From Pseudobutyrivibrio sp. (GTDB lineage: Bacteria; Bacillota; Clostridia; Lachnospirales; Lachnospiraceae), in the NCBI GenBank assembly GCA_017557435.1, contig JAFYYR010000029.1:62001-126000 (forward strand): DNA of 64,000 bases. The letters are read 5' to 3'. This document shows, piece after piece, positions 7,872-16,119 of the stretch. Below the pieces are notes generated by a model. That model did no database searches. It was not told the DNA's origin and saw only the letters and a list, made by a program, of their open reading frames with translations. The first letter of the stretch is position 1. Every line of letters begins with the position of its first letter. The translations under genes and the position numbers were made by a program.

Positions 7872-9368
7872 ATGGGAGAAGTAATACTTACAATGAATGA
7901 CATTGACAAATCTTTCCCTGGTGTACACGCACTTGACCATGTTCATTTCGACGTAAATAGAGGTGAAGTACATGCCCTCATGGGAGAGAATGGTGCCGGA
8001 AAATCTACACTTATGAAGGTGCTTACCGGTATCTATACAAAGGATTCTGGAACAATAGAATTCGAAGGCAAGGAAGTGGAGTTCCATAATGCCAGAGAAG
8101 CTCAGGATGCTGGTGTTGTAATAGTTCATCAGGAGCTTAACATGGTGGGACATCTTACAGTTGCTCAAAACATTTTCATCGGTAGAGAGTTCAAAAAGGG
8201 ATTCAGAATCGATGATAAGAAGATGAATGAAGAGGCTGCAAAGCTTTTTAAGAGACTTAATATCGACATTGATCCTACAGCTACCATGTCAGATTTGACA
8301 GTAGGTAAGCAGCAGATGTGTGAGATAGCAAAGGCTATTTCCCATGAGGCGAAGGTAATTGTCTTTGATGAGCCTTCGGCAGCGCTTACAGAATCTGAGA
8401 TTGCTGAGCTTTTCAAGATTATCAGAGATTTAAGAGAACAGCAGCTTGGTATTGTTTATATCTCACATAGAATGGATGAGATTAAGGTGATAACCGATAG
8501 AGTCACTGTCATGAGAGATGGTGGTTATGTTGGTACCCTTATTACAAAGGATTGTACCAAGGATGACATTATTAACATGATGGTTGGTCGTGTTATCTAC
8601 GAGGAGCCAAAGACAAAGAGTCTTGTTCCTGATGATGCGCCTGTAGTACTTAAGGTTGAGCATCTCAATGCAGGAAAGATGGTTCGTGACGTAAGCTTTG
8701 AGCTTAGAAAAGGAGAAATTTTAGGATTCTCTGGTCTTATGGGTGCTGGACGTACAGAGACAGCTAGAGCAATATTTGGTGCAGACCCTAAGGAAAGTGG
8801 AGACATTTATATTAACGGCAAGAAGGTAGAAATCAATTCTCCAGAGGATGCAGTTAAAAATGGTATTGGATATCTTTCAGAGGATAGAAAGAGATTCGGT
8901 ATTGTGGTTCAAAAGACTATAGCTGAAAACTCAACCCTTGCAACACTTGAAAAGTATATGAAGGGTATCTTCATCAACAAGAAGAAGGAGAATGAGGTTA
9001 CACAGAAATATGTTGATTCTCTTGCAACAAAGACACCTAGCATTGACCAGCTTGTAGTTAATCTATCAGGTGGTAATCAGCAAAAGGTAGTTATTGCAAA
9101 ATGGCTTGTAAGAGACTCGGAGATACTTATATTTGACGAGCCAACAAGAGGTATCGACGTAGGTGCTAAAAACGAGATTTATAAGCTGATGAATCGTTTG
9201 GCTGCGGAGGGTAAATCCATCATTATGATTTCCTCTGAAATGACAGAAATACTTAGAATGAGTGACCGTATCATAGTCATGTGCGAAGGCAAGGTAACTG
9301 GTGAAATCGGAATCGAAGAGGTTTCACAGGAAAAGATTATGAATATGGCTACCAGAGAGATTAGTTAG
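7872..9368 (+). CDS. Sugar ABC transporter ATP-binding protein (RbsA/MglA-like, two ABC domains)
   Basis: A 498-residue double ATPase that powers sugar import on the cytoplasmic face. Domain 1 has Walker A GENGAGKST, a degenerate signature LTVGKQQM and Walker B VIVFDEPSAALTE. Domain 2 has the degenerate P-loop GLMGAGRTE typical of RbsA/MglA, a proper LSGGNQQKV signature and LIFDEPTRGIDVG. The ATG at 7872 follows AGGAGGGGG; an upstream extension of 20 codons overlaps the permease gene and has no ribosome site. It is the middle gene of a permease-ATPase-permease-binding protein operon. Confidence 0.95.
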   Translation: MGEVILTMNDIDKSFPGVHALDHVHFDVNRGEVHALMGENGAGKSTLMKVLTGIYTKDSGTIEFEGKEVEFHNAREAQDAGVVIVHQELNMVGHLTVAQNIFIGREFKKGFRIDDKKMNEEAAKLFKRLNIDIDPTATMSDLTVGKQQMCEIAKAISHEAKVIVFDEPSAALTESEIAELFKIIRDLREQQLGIVYISHRMDEIKVITDRVTVMRDGGYVGTLITKDCTKDDIINMMVGRVIYEEPKTKSLVPDDAPVVLKVEHLNAGKMVRDVSFELRKGEILGFSGLMGAGRTETARAIFGADPKESGDIYINGKKVEINSPEDAVKNGIGYLSEDRKRFGIVVQKTIAENSTLATLEKYMKGIFINKKKENEVTQKYVDSLATKTPSIDQLVVNLSGGNQQKVVIAKWLVRDSEILIFDEPTRGIDVGAKNEIYKLMNRLAAEGKSIIMISSEMTEILRMSDRIIVMCEGKVTGEIGIEEVSQEKIMNMATREIS

Positions 9369-9382
9369 TAGGAGGGGGAATA

Positions 9383-10372
9383 ATGGCAGGCGATTTAAAG
9401 AAAAAATCCATCTTTGCCAAGCTAGGTGGTCAGAAGTTTATTGTTCTTCTGGTGGTAATCGTATTATTTACATTTTTTTCTATAGCAAGTCAGGACTTTA
9501 GAAAATACACTACTGTACTTAATATTTTTGATTTCTCATATTACATCGTGCTTATGGCAATTGGTGTAACATTTCCACTTATTACAGGTGGTGTAGATCT
9601 TTCAATTGGTACAGGACTTATTTGCTATTCACTGGCAGGTGGTTATCTAGTAGTTCACTTGGGATGGCCAACAGGACTTGGACTTTTAGTAAGTGTTTTG
9701 TTTGGTATTCTTATAGGATTTGCAAATGGTGTTCTTATAGCGGTAATGGGACTTCCACCATTTCTTGCAACCTTATGTACCTGCATGATAACTAGAGGAC
9801 TTGGTTCTATATGTTCAAAGGGATTTGGTATTTCATGGCCAACAACTGGTGCACCTGGAAGCTGGTTCAGAAGCATTTTCAAGATGCAGATTGGTGGTAC
9901 GAAAATTCCAATCGGTTTCATCTGGATTCTTATTATTGTAGCTATTATGGCATTTGTTCTTAATCATACCAAAATCGGTAGATACACAATTGCCATTGGT
10001 AGTAACAAGGAGGCAGCAGTCCTTTCAGGAATTAATGTTAAGTTCTATCACATTATGGCTTATGTGATTTCTGGATTCTTTGCAGGCCTTGCATCAATTG
10101 CTTATGCAGCAGTATTCCCTACAGTACAGCCTGGAACTGGTGCAGGATTTGAGCTTGAGGCCATTGGTGGTGCAATCATCGGTGGTGTATCCGCAACAGG
10201 TGGCGCAGGAAGTATTGAGGGTACCTTGATAGGTGTATTTGTAATTTGCTTACTTAAAACTGGTTTACCATTTGTTGGATTGCAGGCTAACTGGCAGCAG
10301 ATTATTACAGGTCTTGTATTAATCGCAGCGGTACTTGTGGACATCATTAAGAAACGCCGTGAGGCAAAATAA
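9383..10372 (+). CDS. Sugar ABC transporter permease 2 (RbsC-like)
   Basis: A second 329-residue RbsC-type permease, clearly paralogous to the one at 6884-7855 but not a recent copy. It shows TFPLITGGVDLSIGTGL, FANGVLIAVMGLPPFLATL, GRYTIAIGSNKEAAVLSG and GGVSATGGAGSIEGTLIG. Multiple hydrophobic helices span the whole protein, and it ends in a basic tail (KKRREAK). It starts 14 bases after the ATPase stop behind AGGAGGGGG. Having two permease genes around one RbsA-like ATPase suggests a heteromeric channel. Confidence 0.92.
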   Translation: MAGDLKKKSIFAKLGGQKFIVLLVVIVLFTFFSIASQDFRKYTTVLNIFDFSYYIVLMAIGVTFPLITGGVDLSIGTGLICYSLAGGYLVVHLGWPTGLGLLVSVLFGILIGFANGVLIAVMGLPPFLATLCTCMITRGLGSICSKGFGISWPTTGAPGSWFRSIFKMQIGGTKIPIGFIWILIIVAIMAFVLNHTKIGRYTIAIGSNKEAAVLSGINVKFYHIMAYVISGFFAGLASIAYAAVFPTVQPGTGAGFELEAIGGAIIGGVSATGGAGSIEGTLIGVFVICLLKTGLPFVGLQANWQQIITGLVLIAAVLVDIIKKRREAK

Positions 10373-10379
10373 CATTTTG

Positions 10380-10412
10380 TATATGTAACCTAAAGAGGAG
10401 AAGGTTCATATA
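10380..10412 (+). repeat. Intercistronic hairpin between permease 2 and binding protein
   Basis: TATATGTAACCT (10380-10391) pairs with AGGTTCATATA (10402-10412) with one bulged base and a purine loop. It sits directly after the permease stop and before the binding-protein gene. In many importers such a hairpin protects the 3' end of the upstream mRNA and helps the binding protein reach higher levels than the membrane parts; that role is inferred here. Confidence 0.5.
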
Positions 10413-10447
10413 AATAATCTCATTTAAAGACACGGGAGGGTTAAAAC

Positions 10448-11575
10448 ATGAGAAAAAAAGTTCTAGCTACATTAATGACAGCTGCAATGGCAGCAACACT
10501 TTTCGCTGGCTGTGGGGATTCAGCAGGAACTGATACTGCTTCAGCTGGCGGCGACACAGCTACAGCTACAGAGGGTGGCTCTACAGAGGCAGCAGCAGGC
10601 GATTACAAGTTCGAAATCATTGTAAAGTCTTATCAGTCATCTTACTGGCAGGCAGCTGTTAAGGGTATCGAGCAGGAAGCTGAGGCAAAGGGCGTTACAG
10701 TTAACTGTACAGGTCCTAACGCTGAGTCAGATATCGCTGATCAGGTTAACATGCTTAACAATGCTATCAACAATGCTCCTAACGGTATCGGTCTTGCAGC
10801 TTGTGATCAGGATGCATGTCTTGATGCTCTTCAGGCAGCACTTGATGCAGGTATCCCTGTAGTATGTTTCGATTCAGGTATTCCTAATGCACCAGCAGGT
10901 TCTGTAGTTTCTACAGTTGCTACAGACAACTACTCAGCAGGTGCTACAGCAGCTGAGAACCTTTATCCAGCACTTAAGGACAAGATTGGTAACGGACAGG
11001 TTAGAGTTGGTGAGGTTAACCAGGAAGCTACATCTGAGTCAATCATCAACAGAGGTCTTGGATTTATCGATAAGTTTGCTGAGCTTGCAAAGGCTGACGG
11101 CTACACAGTAGCAGTTATCGGTAATGAGAAGTATGTAAATGATTCTAAGGCTGAGACAGTTGCAGAGGCAGATGCAGATATCGTTATCGAAGTTGCAGTT
11201 CCTGCACAGACAACAGTTGAGCTCTGCGCTACAGAGGCATCAGCAATCATGAATAAGTCAGATACAATCGGTATGTTTGGTTCAAACCAGATTGCAGCAG
11301 AGGGTATCCTTACAGCTAATGAGAACCTTGGCGTTTTAGGTGATAAGATTCTTGCAGCAGGATTTGATGCTGGTTCAGTTATCAAGTCTGCAGTTTCAAG
11401 CGGAACAATGTACGGTGCTGTTACACAGTCTCCACTTGTTATGGGTATCACAACAGTAGACGTTCTTTGCGATGCAGCATCTGGCAAGTCAGTTTCAGAC
11501 GTTCCTACAGATGGTTATTGGTACAATGCTGACAACATGGAAGATCCTGAGATTGCACCAAACCTTTATGACTAA
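10448..11575 (+). CDS. Sugar ABC transporter substrate-binding lipoprotein
   Basis: A 375-residue extracytoplasmic sugar-binding protein of the ribose/galactose type (Peripla_BP_4). A lipoprotein signal peptide ends in LFAGC with Cys22 as the lipidated residue. A Ser/Thr/Gly/Ala-rich linker follows to about residue 50. The two-lobed sugar-binding fold then starts (YKFEIIVKSYQSSYWQAAVKGIEQEAE) and continues through IGLAACDQDACLDALQAA, IPVVCFDSG and IGMFGSNQIAAEGI. Codon choice is more uniform than in the neighbours (GCT/GCA, ATC, GTT), as expected for an abundant protein. The strong GGGAGGG site and the hairpin just upstream fit high expression. The ligand is probably a deoxy sugar, by context only. 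Confidence 0.93.
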   Translation: MRKKVLATLMTAAMAATLFAGCGDSAGTDTASAGGDTATATEGGSTEAAAGDYKFEIIVKSYQSSYWQAAVKGIEQEAEAKGVTVNCTGPNAESDIADQVNMLNNAINNAPNGIGLAACDQDACLDALQAALDAGIPVVCFDSGIPNAPAGSVVSTVATDNYSAGATAAENLYPALKDKIGNGQVRVGEVNQEATSESIINRGLGFIDKFAELAKADGYTVAVIGNEKYVNDSKAETVAEADADIVIEVAVPAQTTVELCATEASAIMNKSDTIGMFGSNQIAAEGILTANENLGVLGDKILAAGFDAGSVIKSAVSSGTMYGAVTQSPLVMGITTVDVLCDAASGKSVSDVPTDGYWYNADNMEDPEIAPNLYD

Positions 11576-11593
11576 TAATAAGGAGACTTGAAT

Positions 11594-12058
11594 ATGTTAA
11601 AGGGTATACCAACCATTTTATCCCCAGAGCTTCTTAAGGTTTTGGATGAGATGGGACATACAGACGAAATTGTCATAGCAGATGGCAACTTCCCCGGTCA
11701 TAGCTTTGGCAAGCCTGTAATTAGACTTGATGGACATGGAGTACCTGAAATACTAGATGCGATTCTACAGGTATTTCCACTTGATACTTATCCAAATAAA
11801 AAAGGCGAAGTAGACCCACCATGTACACTTATGGCACTAGAACCCGGCGATGTGGGCAAAGTCGCAACCCCAATTTGGGATGAGTACAAGAGTATTGTTA
11901 AAAAATATGATGACAGAGGCGCAGGCGCCTTTAAGGAGATTAACAAATGGGATTTCTACGATCAAACCCGTGACAAATCTACCTGCGTCATCATGTCAAC
12001 AGAAACGGCTATATACGCTAATATCATTCTTCGAAAGGGTGTCGTAATTAATAATTAG
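11594..12058 (+). CDS. fucU: L-fucose mutarotase, FucU/RbsD family
   Basis: A 154-residue small pentose/deoxyhexose mutarotase that speeds anomer exchange so that FucI receives the correct form. Family marks are MLKGIPTILSPELLKVLDEMGHTDEI, ADGNFPGHS with the catalytic His, VIRLDGHGVPEILDAIL and PLDTY, with a C-terminal ANIILRKGVV. It is longer in the middle than RbsD, as FucU usually is. The ATG at 11594 is eight bases from AAGGAG; a TTG six bases upstream is less well placed. As the last gene of the importer operon it supports fucose, rather than galactitol or xylose, as the transported sugar. Confidence 0.9.
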   Translation: MLKGIPTILSPELLKVLDEMGHTDEIVIADGNFPGHSFGKPVIRLDGHGVPEILDAILQVFPLDTYPNKKGEVDPPCTLMALEPGDVGKVATPIWDEYKSIVKKYDDRGAGAFKEINKWDFYDQTRDKSTCVIMSTETAIYANIILRKGVVINN

Positions 12059-12089
12059 CATCCCCTAAACTTACCTTTTGTTTATAAAA

Positions 12090-12123
12090 GAAGAGGCTCG
12101 TCATTTGTTTGGCGGGCCTCTTC
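12090..12123 (+). terminator. Hairpin ending the fucose operon
   Basis: GAAGAGGC (12090-12097) pairs with GCCTCTTC (12116-12123) 32 bases after fucU. The following bases are AAATATG rather than a T-run, so termination efficiency is uncertain, but the position fits the operon end. Confidence 0.5.
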
Positions 12124-12143
12124 AAATATGTTAATATGAAAGT

Positions 12144-12164
12144 GAAAATATCTGTGATATTTTC
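12144..12164. repeat. Perfect AT-rich 21-bp palindrome before the SDR gene
   Basis: GAAAATATC-TGT-GATATTTTC spans 12144-12164 and is followed by TTTTGG. It lies 43 bases before the SDR start. It could be a weak terminator or attenuator hairpin, or an operator for a dimeric regulator. Confidence 0.45.
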
Positions 12165-12207
12165 TTTTGGAAACAACCATTAATTTTATAAATAAAGGGG
12201 TAAAAAA

Positions 12208-12975
12208 ATGAAGACTGCACTTATTACAGGGGCTACTTCTGGAATCGGTAAAGAGTTTGCAATTCAGCTGGCTGAAAGGGGCTATAGACTTATTATTGTG
12301 GGACGTCGCGTGGAGCGTCTTGAGGAATTAAAATCAGAGCTTTTAGTACCGGTGGAAATAATTCCCTGCGACCTATCCAAGAAAAAGGAATGCTTTGAAC
12401 TGCTTAAAAAGCTTGAAGATGAAAATATAGATGTTTTCATTAATAATGCAGGCTTTGGCTTGGCAGGTTCATTTATGGAGACTGACATCAAAAAAGAAGT
12501 TAACATGATTAAGGTTAACGACGTTGCCATGCATATTTTATTTAAGGGTATTCTTCAGAATATGGCAGAGGTAGGCCAGGGCAATATATTAAATGTATGC
12601 TCATCAGCAGGCCTTCTTCCAGCTGGACCTTACATGGCCACATACTATGCCTCTAAGGCTTATATGGTTAGCCTTACAAGAGCAGTAGCTAGAGAGCTTA
12701 AGGAGGCAAAAAGCAATATTAAAGTCAGCGCACTTTGTCCTGGACCTGTGGATACAGAGTTTAACGACACAGCGGATGTTGTTTTTGCTCTTAAGGGTAT
12801 TAGCGCTAAGCGGTGTGTTAGAGAGGCCATTGCAGGAATGAAAAAGGGTAAGCTGATTATAGTTCCTTCTATTAAAATGAAGCTTGCTACCACATTTTCT
12901 CATTTGCTTCCATACCCAGCCCGTGTGGCTATTACTGGAAGACAACAAAAGAAAAAGCTTGGAAATCAATCCTAG
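12208..12975 (+). CDS. Short-chain dehydrogenase/reductase
   Basis: A 255-residue classical SDR. The cofactor motif TGATSGIG is at residues 7-14, NNAGFG lies near 80, the catalytic Ser is in VCSSAGLLP, and the active-site YYASK (YxxxK) is near 151. An Arg pair after the second strand (GRRVER) suggests NADP(H) preference. The C-terminus extends into a basic hydrophobic tail (FSHLLPYPARVAITGRQQKKK), as in YqjQ/DltE-type enzymes, hinting at a membrane-associated substrate. AAAGGGG precedes the ATG. surE follows 22 bases downstream. No specific substrate can be assigned. Confidence 0.9.
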   Translation: MKTALITGATSGIGKEFAIQLAERGYRLIIVGRRVERLEELKSELLVPVEIIPCDLSKKKECFELLKKLEDENIDVFINNAGFGLAGSFMETDIKKEVNMIKVNDVAMHILFKGILQNMAEVGQGNILNVCSSAGLLPAGPYMATYYASKAYMVSLTRAVARELKEAKSNIKVSALCPGPVDTEFNDTADVVFALKGISAKRCVREAIAGMKKGKLIIVPSIKMKLATTFSHLLPYPARVAITGRQQKKKLGNQS

Positions 12976-12997
12976 GGAATACATTTAAGGAGATGTT

Positions 12998-13714
12998 ATG
13001 AGAATACTTATTACTAACGATGACGGTATAGAGGCTTCTGGAATTATTCGCCTTGCCCATGCAGCAAGAGAATTTGGTGAAGTTTGGGTAGTGGCACCTG
13101 AGAGCCAGAGAAGTGCAGCAAGTCACAGCATTACCCTTCACAATGAGATAGATATTTACCCATGTCCAGATTTTCCTGTGGATGGAGTTCATGCATATTC
13201 ATGCAGCGGAACACCTGGAGATTGTGTGAGAGTGGGAAGTCTTAGCGTTATGCCAGCTAAGCCAGACATCGTATTATCTGGAATCAATTTTGGGTACAAT
13301 GTGGCATCAGATATACAGTATTCAGCTACAGCAGGAGCAGCATTTGAGGCAAGCTTTCAGGAGTATCATGCTATAGCCCTTTCGGAGGGCTGTAATGGTC
13401 ATGAGGTCACTGATAAATACATTAAGGAGATACTTAAGAAGCTTATAGCCACACCTTTAGAGCCAGGCTTTATCCACAATGTAAATTTCCCAGATTGTCC
13501 ACTTGGAGAATGTCAGGGCATTTTATATGATAGGAAAGTATCCAGAGGAATGTTTTATAAGGACCACTACAATGTGGTAGAGGAATTGGATGATGGCGGC
13601 GTTCGTTATGTAGTGGAAGGTGTCTATAATCCTGAGGCAGAAGAGGACACAGACTTTCACGCCATACTTAATAACTATGTCTCGGTCGGTGTTGTAAATA
13701 ATGTTGGTTACTGA
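12998..13714 (+). CDS. surE: 5'/3'-nucleotidase SurE
   Basis: A 238-residue metal-dependent nucleoside monophosphatase. The metal-binding start ITNDDGIEASGI is intact. It is followed by VVAPESQRSAASHSIT with the conserved Ser/Asn-loop, SGTPGDCVRVG, and the family block VLSGINFGYNVASDIQYSATAGAAFEA. Length is near the usual ~250. AAGGAG precedes the ATG. It lies ahead of asp23-nusB in the same direction, where spore-formers often carry spoIIIA genes. Confidence 0.95.
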   Translation: MRILITNDDGIEASGIIRLAHAAREFGEVWVVAPESQRSAASHSITLHNEIDIYPCPDFPVDGVHAYSCSGTPGDCVRVGSLSVMPAKPDIVLSGINFGYNVASDIQYSATAGAAFEASFQEYHAIALSEGCNGHEVTDKYIKEILKKLIATPLEPGFIHNVNFPDCPLGECQGILYDRKVSRGMFYKDHYNVVEELDDGGVRYVVEGVYNPEAEEDTDFHAILNNYVSVGVVNNVGY

Positions 13715-13753
13715 TATAATTACCATAGTTTTTCTATAATTTAGGAGGCATAT

Positions 13754-14131
13754 ATGGCAGAGAATAAGAATTTTGTTATAAATGTTAAGGGCTCTGAGGG
13801 CGTTAATATTTCTGAAGAGGTTGTTGGTATTATCGCAGGTCTTGGCGCTGCTGAGGTAGATGGCGTTGATTCACTTGCTGGTAATCTTACACTTGATACA
13901 ATTTCCAAGGCTGGTATCGGTAGACTTTCAAAGGCTATTAAGGTAGTTGATGCTGACCCTGGTAAGATCATTGTTAGAATGGCTATTAATATGAAGTATG
14001 GCTACGAGATTCCTAAGGTATCTAAGCTTGTTCAGGAGAAAGTTAAGCAGGCCGTTGAGACAATGACAGGTCTTGAAGTTACAGCAGTAGACATCCGCAT
14101 TGCAACTGTTAGCGTTTCTTCTACTAACTAA
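13754..14131 (+). CDS. Asp23/Gls24 family envelope stress protein (YqhY-like)
   Basis: A 125-residue Asp23/Gls24 domain protein, the equivalent of B. subtilis YqhY, which sits upstream of nusB in many Firmicutes. Visible marks are ISEEVVGIIAGLGAAEVDGV near the start, then GKIIVRMAINMKYGYEIPKV and the helical VQEKVKQAVETMTGLEVTAVDIRI. Family members are tied to cell-envelope or fatty-acid homeostasis, and the exact role is unclear. A strong TAGGAGG lies before the ATG. Confidence 0.9.
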   Translation: MAENKNFVINVKGSEGVNISEEVVGIIAGLGAAEVDGVDSLAGNLTLDTISKAGIGRLSKAIKVVDADPGKIIVRMAINMKYGYEIPKVSKLVQEKVKQAVETMTGLEVTAVDIRIATVSVSSTN

Positions 14132-14164
14132 TGTAGGATTGTTTATTTTTTATTCATGATATTG

Positions 14165-14199
14165 TATAATTATGGGGTGCTATTCATTGGATAGCACCC
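14165..14199 (+). promoter_or_regulatory. nusB promoter -10 and overlapping 9-bp hairpin
   Basis: A consensus TATAAT at 14165-14170 (possible -35 TTTATT at 14142, 17-base spacing) is followed by a perfect stem GGGTGCTAT (14175-14183)/ATAGCACCC (14191-14199) with TATTATTAG after it. The hairpin either terminates the asp23 transcript or lies at the very 5' end of the nusB transcript. Confidence 0.5.
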
Positions 14200-14241
14200 T
14201 ATTATTAGCTATAAATAGATATTTTTTAGGAGTAATTATAA

Positions 14242-14664
14242 ATGAATAGACACGAGATTAGAAAAGAAGTATTCAAGGCCGTTTTCATGAATGAGTTTCA
14301 TGATACAGAGGAGATGGATGGCATTATTTCTACCTTTTTAAAGGGTCGTGACATCGCCGAGACAGAGGATCTTGCTAAGAATAACAAGACACCTGAGGAC
14401 GAGGAATACATCAAGACTAAGTCAGAGGACATCATCGCTAAGATATCTGAGATTGATGAGCTTATTAACAAGTCAGTTGATGGTTGGAAGACTACACGTA
14501 TGGCTAAGGTAGATCTTACACTTATCAGACTTGCATTATATGAGATTAAGTTTGAGAACATCCCAGTAGGTGTTGCTATCAATGAGGCAGTTACTCTTGC
14601 AGATGAGTTCGGTACAGACAATTCAGCTGGTTTTGTTAATGGAGCTTTAGCTAAACTTGTATAA
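14242..14664 (+). CDS. nusB: Transcription antitermination protein NusB
   Basis: A 140-residue all-helical protein that binds boxA RNA with S10/NusE in rRNA antitermination. The C-terminal signature is clear: VDLTLIRLALYEIKFENIPVGVAINEAVTLADEFGTDNSAGFVNGALAKL. The N-terminus (HEIRKEVFKAVF) matches the RNA-binding helix. Its stop codon overlaps the xseA start as TAATG at 14662-14666, so translation is coupled. Confidence 0.95.
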   Translation: MNRHEIRKEVFKAVFMNEFHDTEEMDGIISTFLKGRDIAETEDLAKNNKTPEDEEYIKTKSEDIIAKISEIDELINKSVDGWKTTRMAKVDLTLIRLALYEIKFENIPVGVAINEAVTLADEFGTDNSAGFVNGALAKLV

Positions 14665-15869
14665 TGAATAAAAATGTATACAGCGTATCAGAAGTAAATA
14701 CATACATCGAGAGAATGTTCAAAGATGATTTTATGCTTGGAAATCTTTCCCTTAGTGGAGAGGTTTCCAATTGTAAATATAATCATACTGGACATATTTA
14801 TTTTACCCTTAAGGACGATGGGGCAGCTATTTCTTGTGTGATGTTTGCTGGTAAGCGAGCTAAGGGACTTAAGTTTCAGATGAAGGACGGAGACCAGATT
14901 GTAGTCACAGGCTATGTGGGAGTTTACAAGCCTTACGGTACCTATCAGGTCTACGCCAATGAGATAGAGCTTGCTGGTGTTGGCGATTTATATCAGCGCT
15001 TCGAGGCTTTAAAAGCTGAGCTTGATGAAATGGGTATGTTTGATCCCATGTATAAAAAGCCACTTCCTACACACGCCATGAAGATAGGCGTAGTCACTGC
15101 ACCTACAGGAGCTGCTGTTCACGACATTATTCGTGTATCTAAGTCTAGGAATCCATTTGTTCAGATTGTGCTTTATCCTGCACAGGTTCAGGGTGAGGGT
15201 GCAGCACCATCTATTGTGGCTGGTATCCAGTGCCTAGATGAGATGGGACTTGATGTGATTATCGTAGGACGAGGCGGTGGTTCTATTGAGGACTTGTGGG
15301 CTTTCAATGAGGAGATTGTGGCTAAGACCATCTTCCATGCCACTACACCTATTATTTCTGCGGTAGGACATGAGACTGATTTTACCATTGCAGATTTTGT
15401 GGCAGACAAAAGAGCAGCTACACCTTCCCAGGCGGCAGAATATGCTAACTTCGTATATACGGATTTTGCCAACGAGATTAATAGATACTCAGACAGATTA
15501 AATAGAGCTTTAGACTATAGACTTCAGTCATATTCTGAGCGACTTAATAGCTTAAAACTTAGACTTCAATTGCTTCGCCCTGAGAACAAGATTAAGGCCA
15601 ATGAGGAGAAGCTAGCACAGCTATCTATCAGACTTAATAATTTGATGAATGGTAAAATCGATAGACTGGAGAATAGACTTGTTGCTGTATCTGGTAGACT
15701 TGATGGTCTATCACCTGCCAAAAAGCTTGCTGCAGGTTTTGGATATGTAACAGATGGCAGTGGTGGTAGAGTTGATTCGGTAAAGTCACTTTCAGTTGGA
15801 GATAATATTACTGTTAGAGTTAAGGACGGTTCAATAGAGAGCCAGATTACTGGCCTTTTAGATGTTTAG
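14664..15869 (+). CDS. xseA: Exodeoxyribonuclease VII large subunit
   Basis: A 401-residue catalytic subunit of the single-strand-specific exonuclease involved in repair. It opens with an OB-fold (residues ~1-100: YSVSEVNTYIERMFKDDF, LSGEVSNCKYNHTGHIYFTLKD). The catalytic domain follows (GVVTAPTGAAVHDI, VIIVGRGGGSIEDLWAFNEE, ISAVGHETDFTIADFVADKRAATPSQAAE). A long coiled coil comes next and a C-terminal GYVTDGSGG beta segment ends it. It overlaps nusB by one base and is followed by xseB. Confidence 0.96.
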   Translation: MNKNVYSVSEVNTYIERMFKDDFMLGNLSLSGEVSNCKYNHTGHIYFTLKDDGAAISCVMFAGKRAKGLKFQMKDGDQIVVTGYVGVYKPYGTYQVYANEIELAGVGDLYQRFEALKAELDEMGMFDPMYKKPLPTHAMKIGVVTAPTGAAVHDIIRVSKSRNPFVQIVLYPAQVQGEGAAPSIVAGIQCLDEMGLDVIIVGRGGGSIEDLWAFNEEIVAKTIFHATTPIISAVGHETDFTIADFVADKRAATPSQAAEYANFVYTDFANEINRYSDRLNRALDYRLQSYSERLNSLKLRLQLLRPENKIKANEEKLAQLSIRLNNLMNGKIDRLENRLVAVSGRLDGLSPAKKLAAGFGYVTDGSGGRVDSVKSLSVGDNITVRVKDGSIESQITGLLDV

Positions 15870-15893
15870 AATCTACTATAGATAGGAGAAGAC

Positions 15894-16118
15894 ATGGCGG
15901 ATACTAATGAAAATACAATAGAGCAGAGCTTTGAGAAATTAGAGGAGATTATCACTAAGATGGAATCTTCAGATGTTTCCTTAGATGAGTCGTTTGCCCT
16001 ATATAAATCAGGTATGGAAGAGTTACAGCATGCTAATGCTAAAATAGAACAGACAAAAAAGGCTGTACTTGCCATTAGCAAGGACGGCGGATTAGAAGTA
16101 TTCGAAGGGGATGAATAA
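15894..16118 (+). CDS. xseB: Exodeoxyribonuclease VII small subunit
   Basis: A 74-residue helical hairpin that coats the coiled coil of XseA. The family core SFEKLEEIITKMESSDVSLDESFALYKSGMEE is present, followed by an acidic tail. TAGGAGAAG precedes the ATG. It sits 24 bases after xseA and one base before the ispA start chosen here. Confidence 0.95.
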   Translation: MADTNENTIEQSFEKLEEIITKMESSDVSLDESFALYKSGMEELQHANAKIEQTKKAVLAISKDGGLEVFEGDE

Positions 16119-16119
16119 C

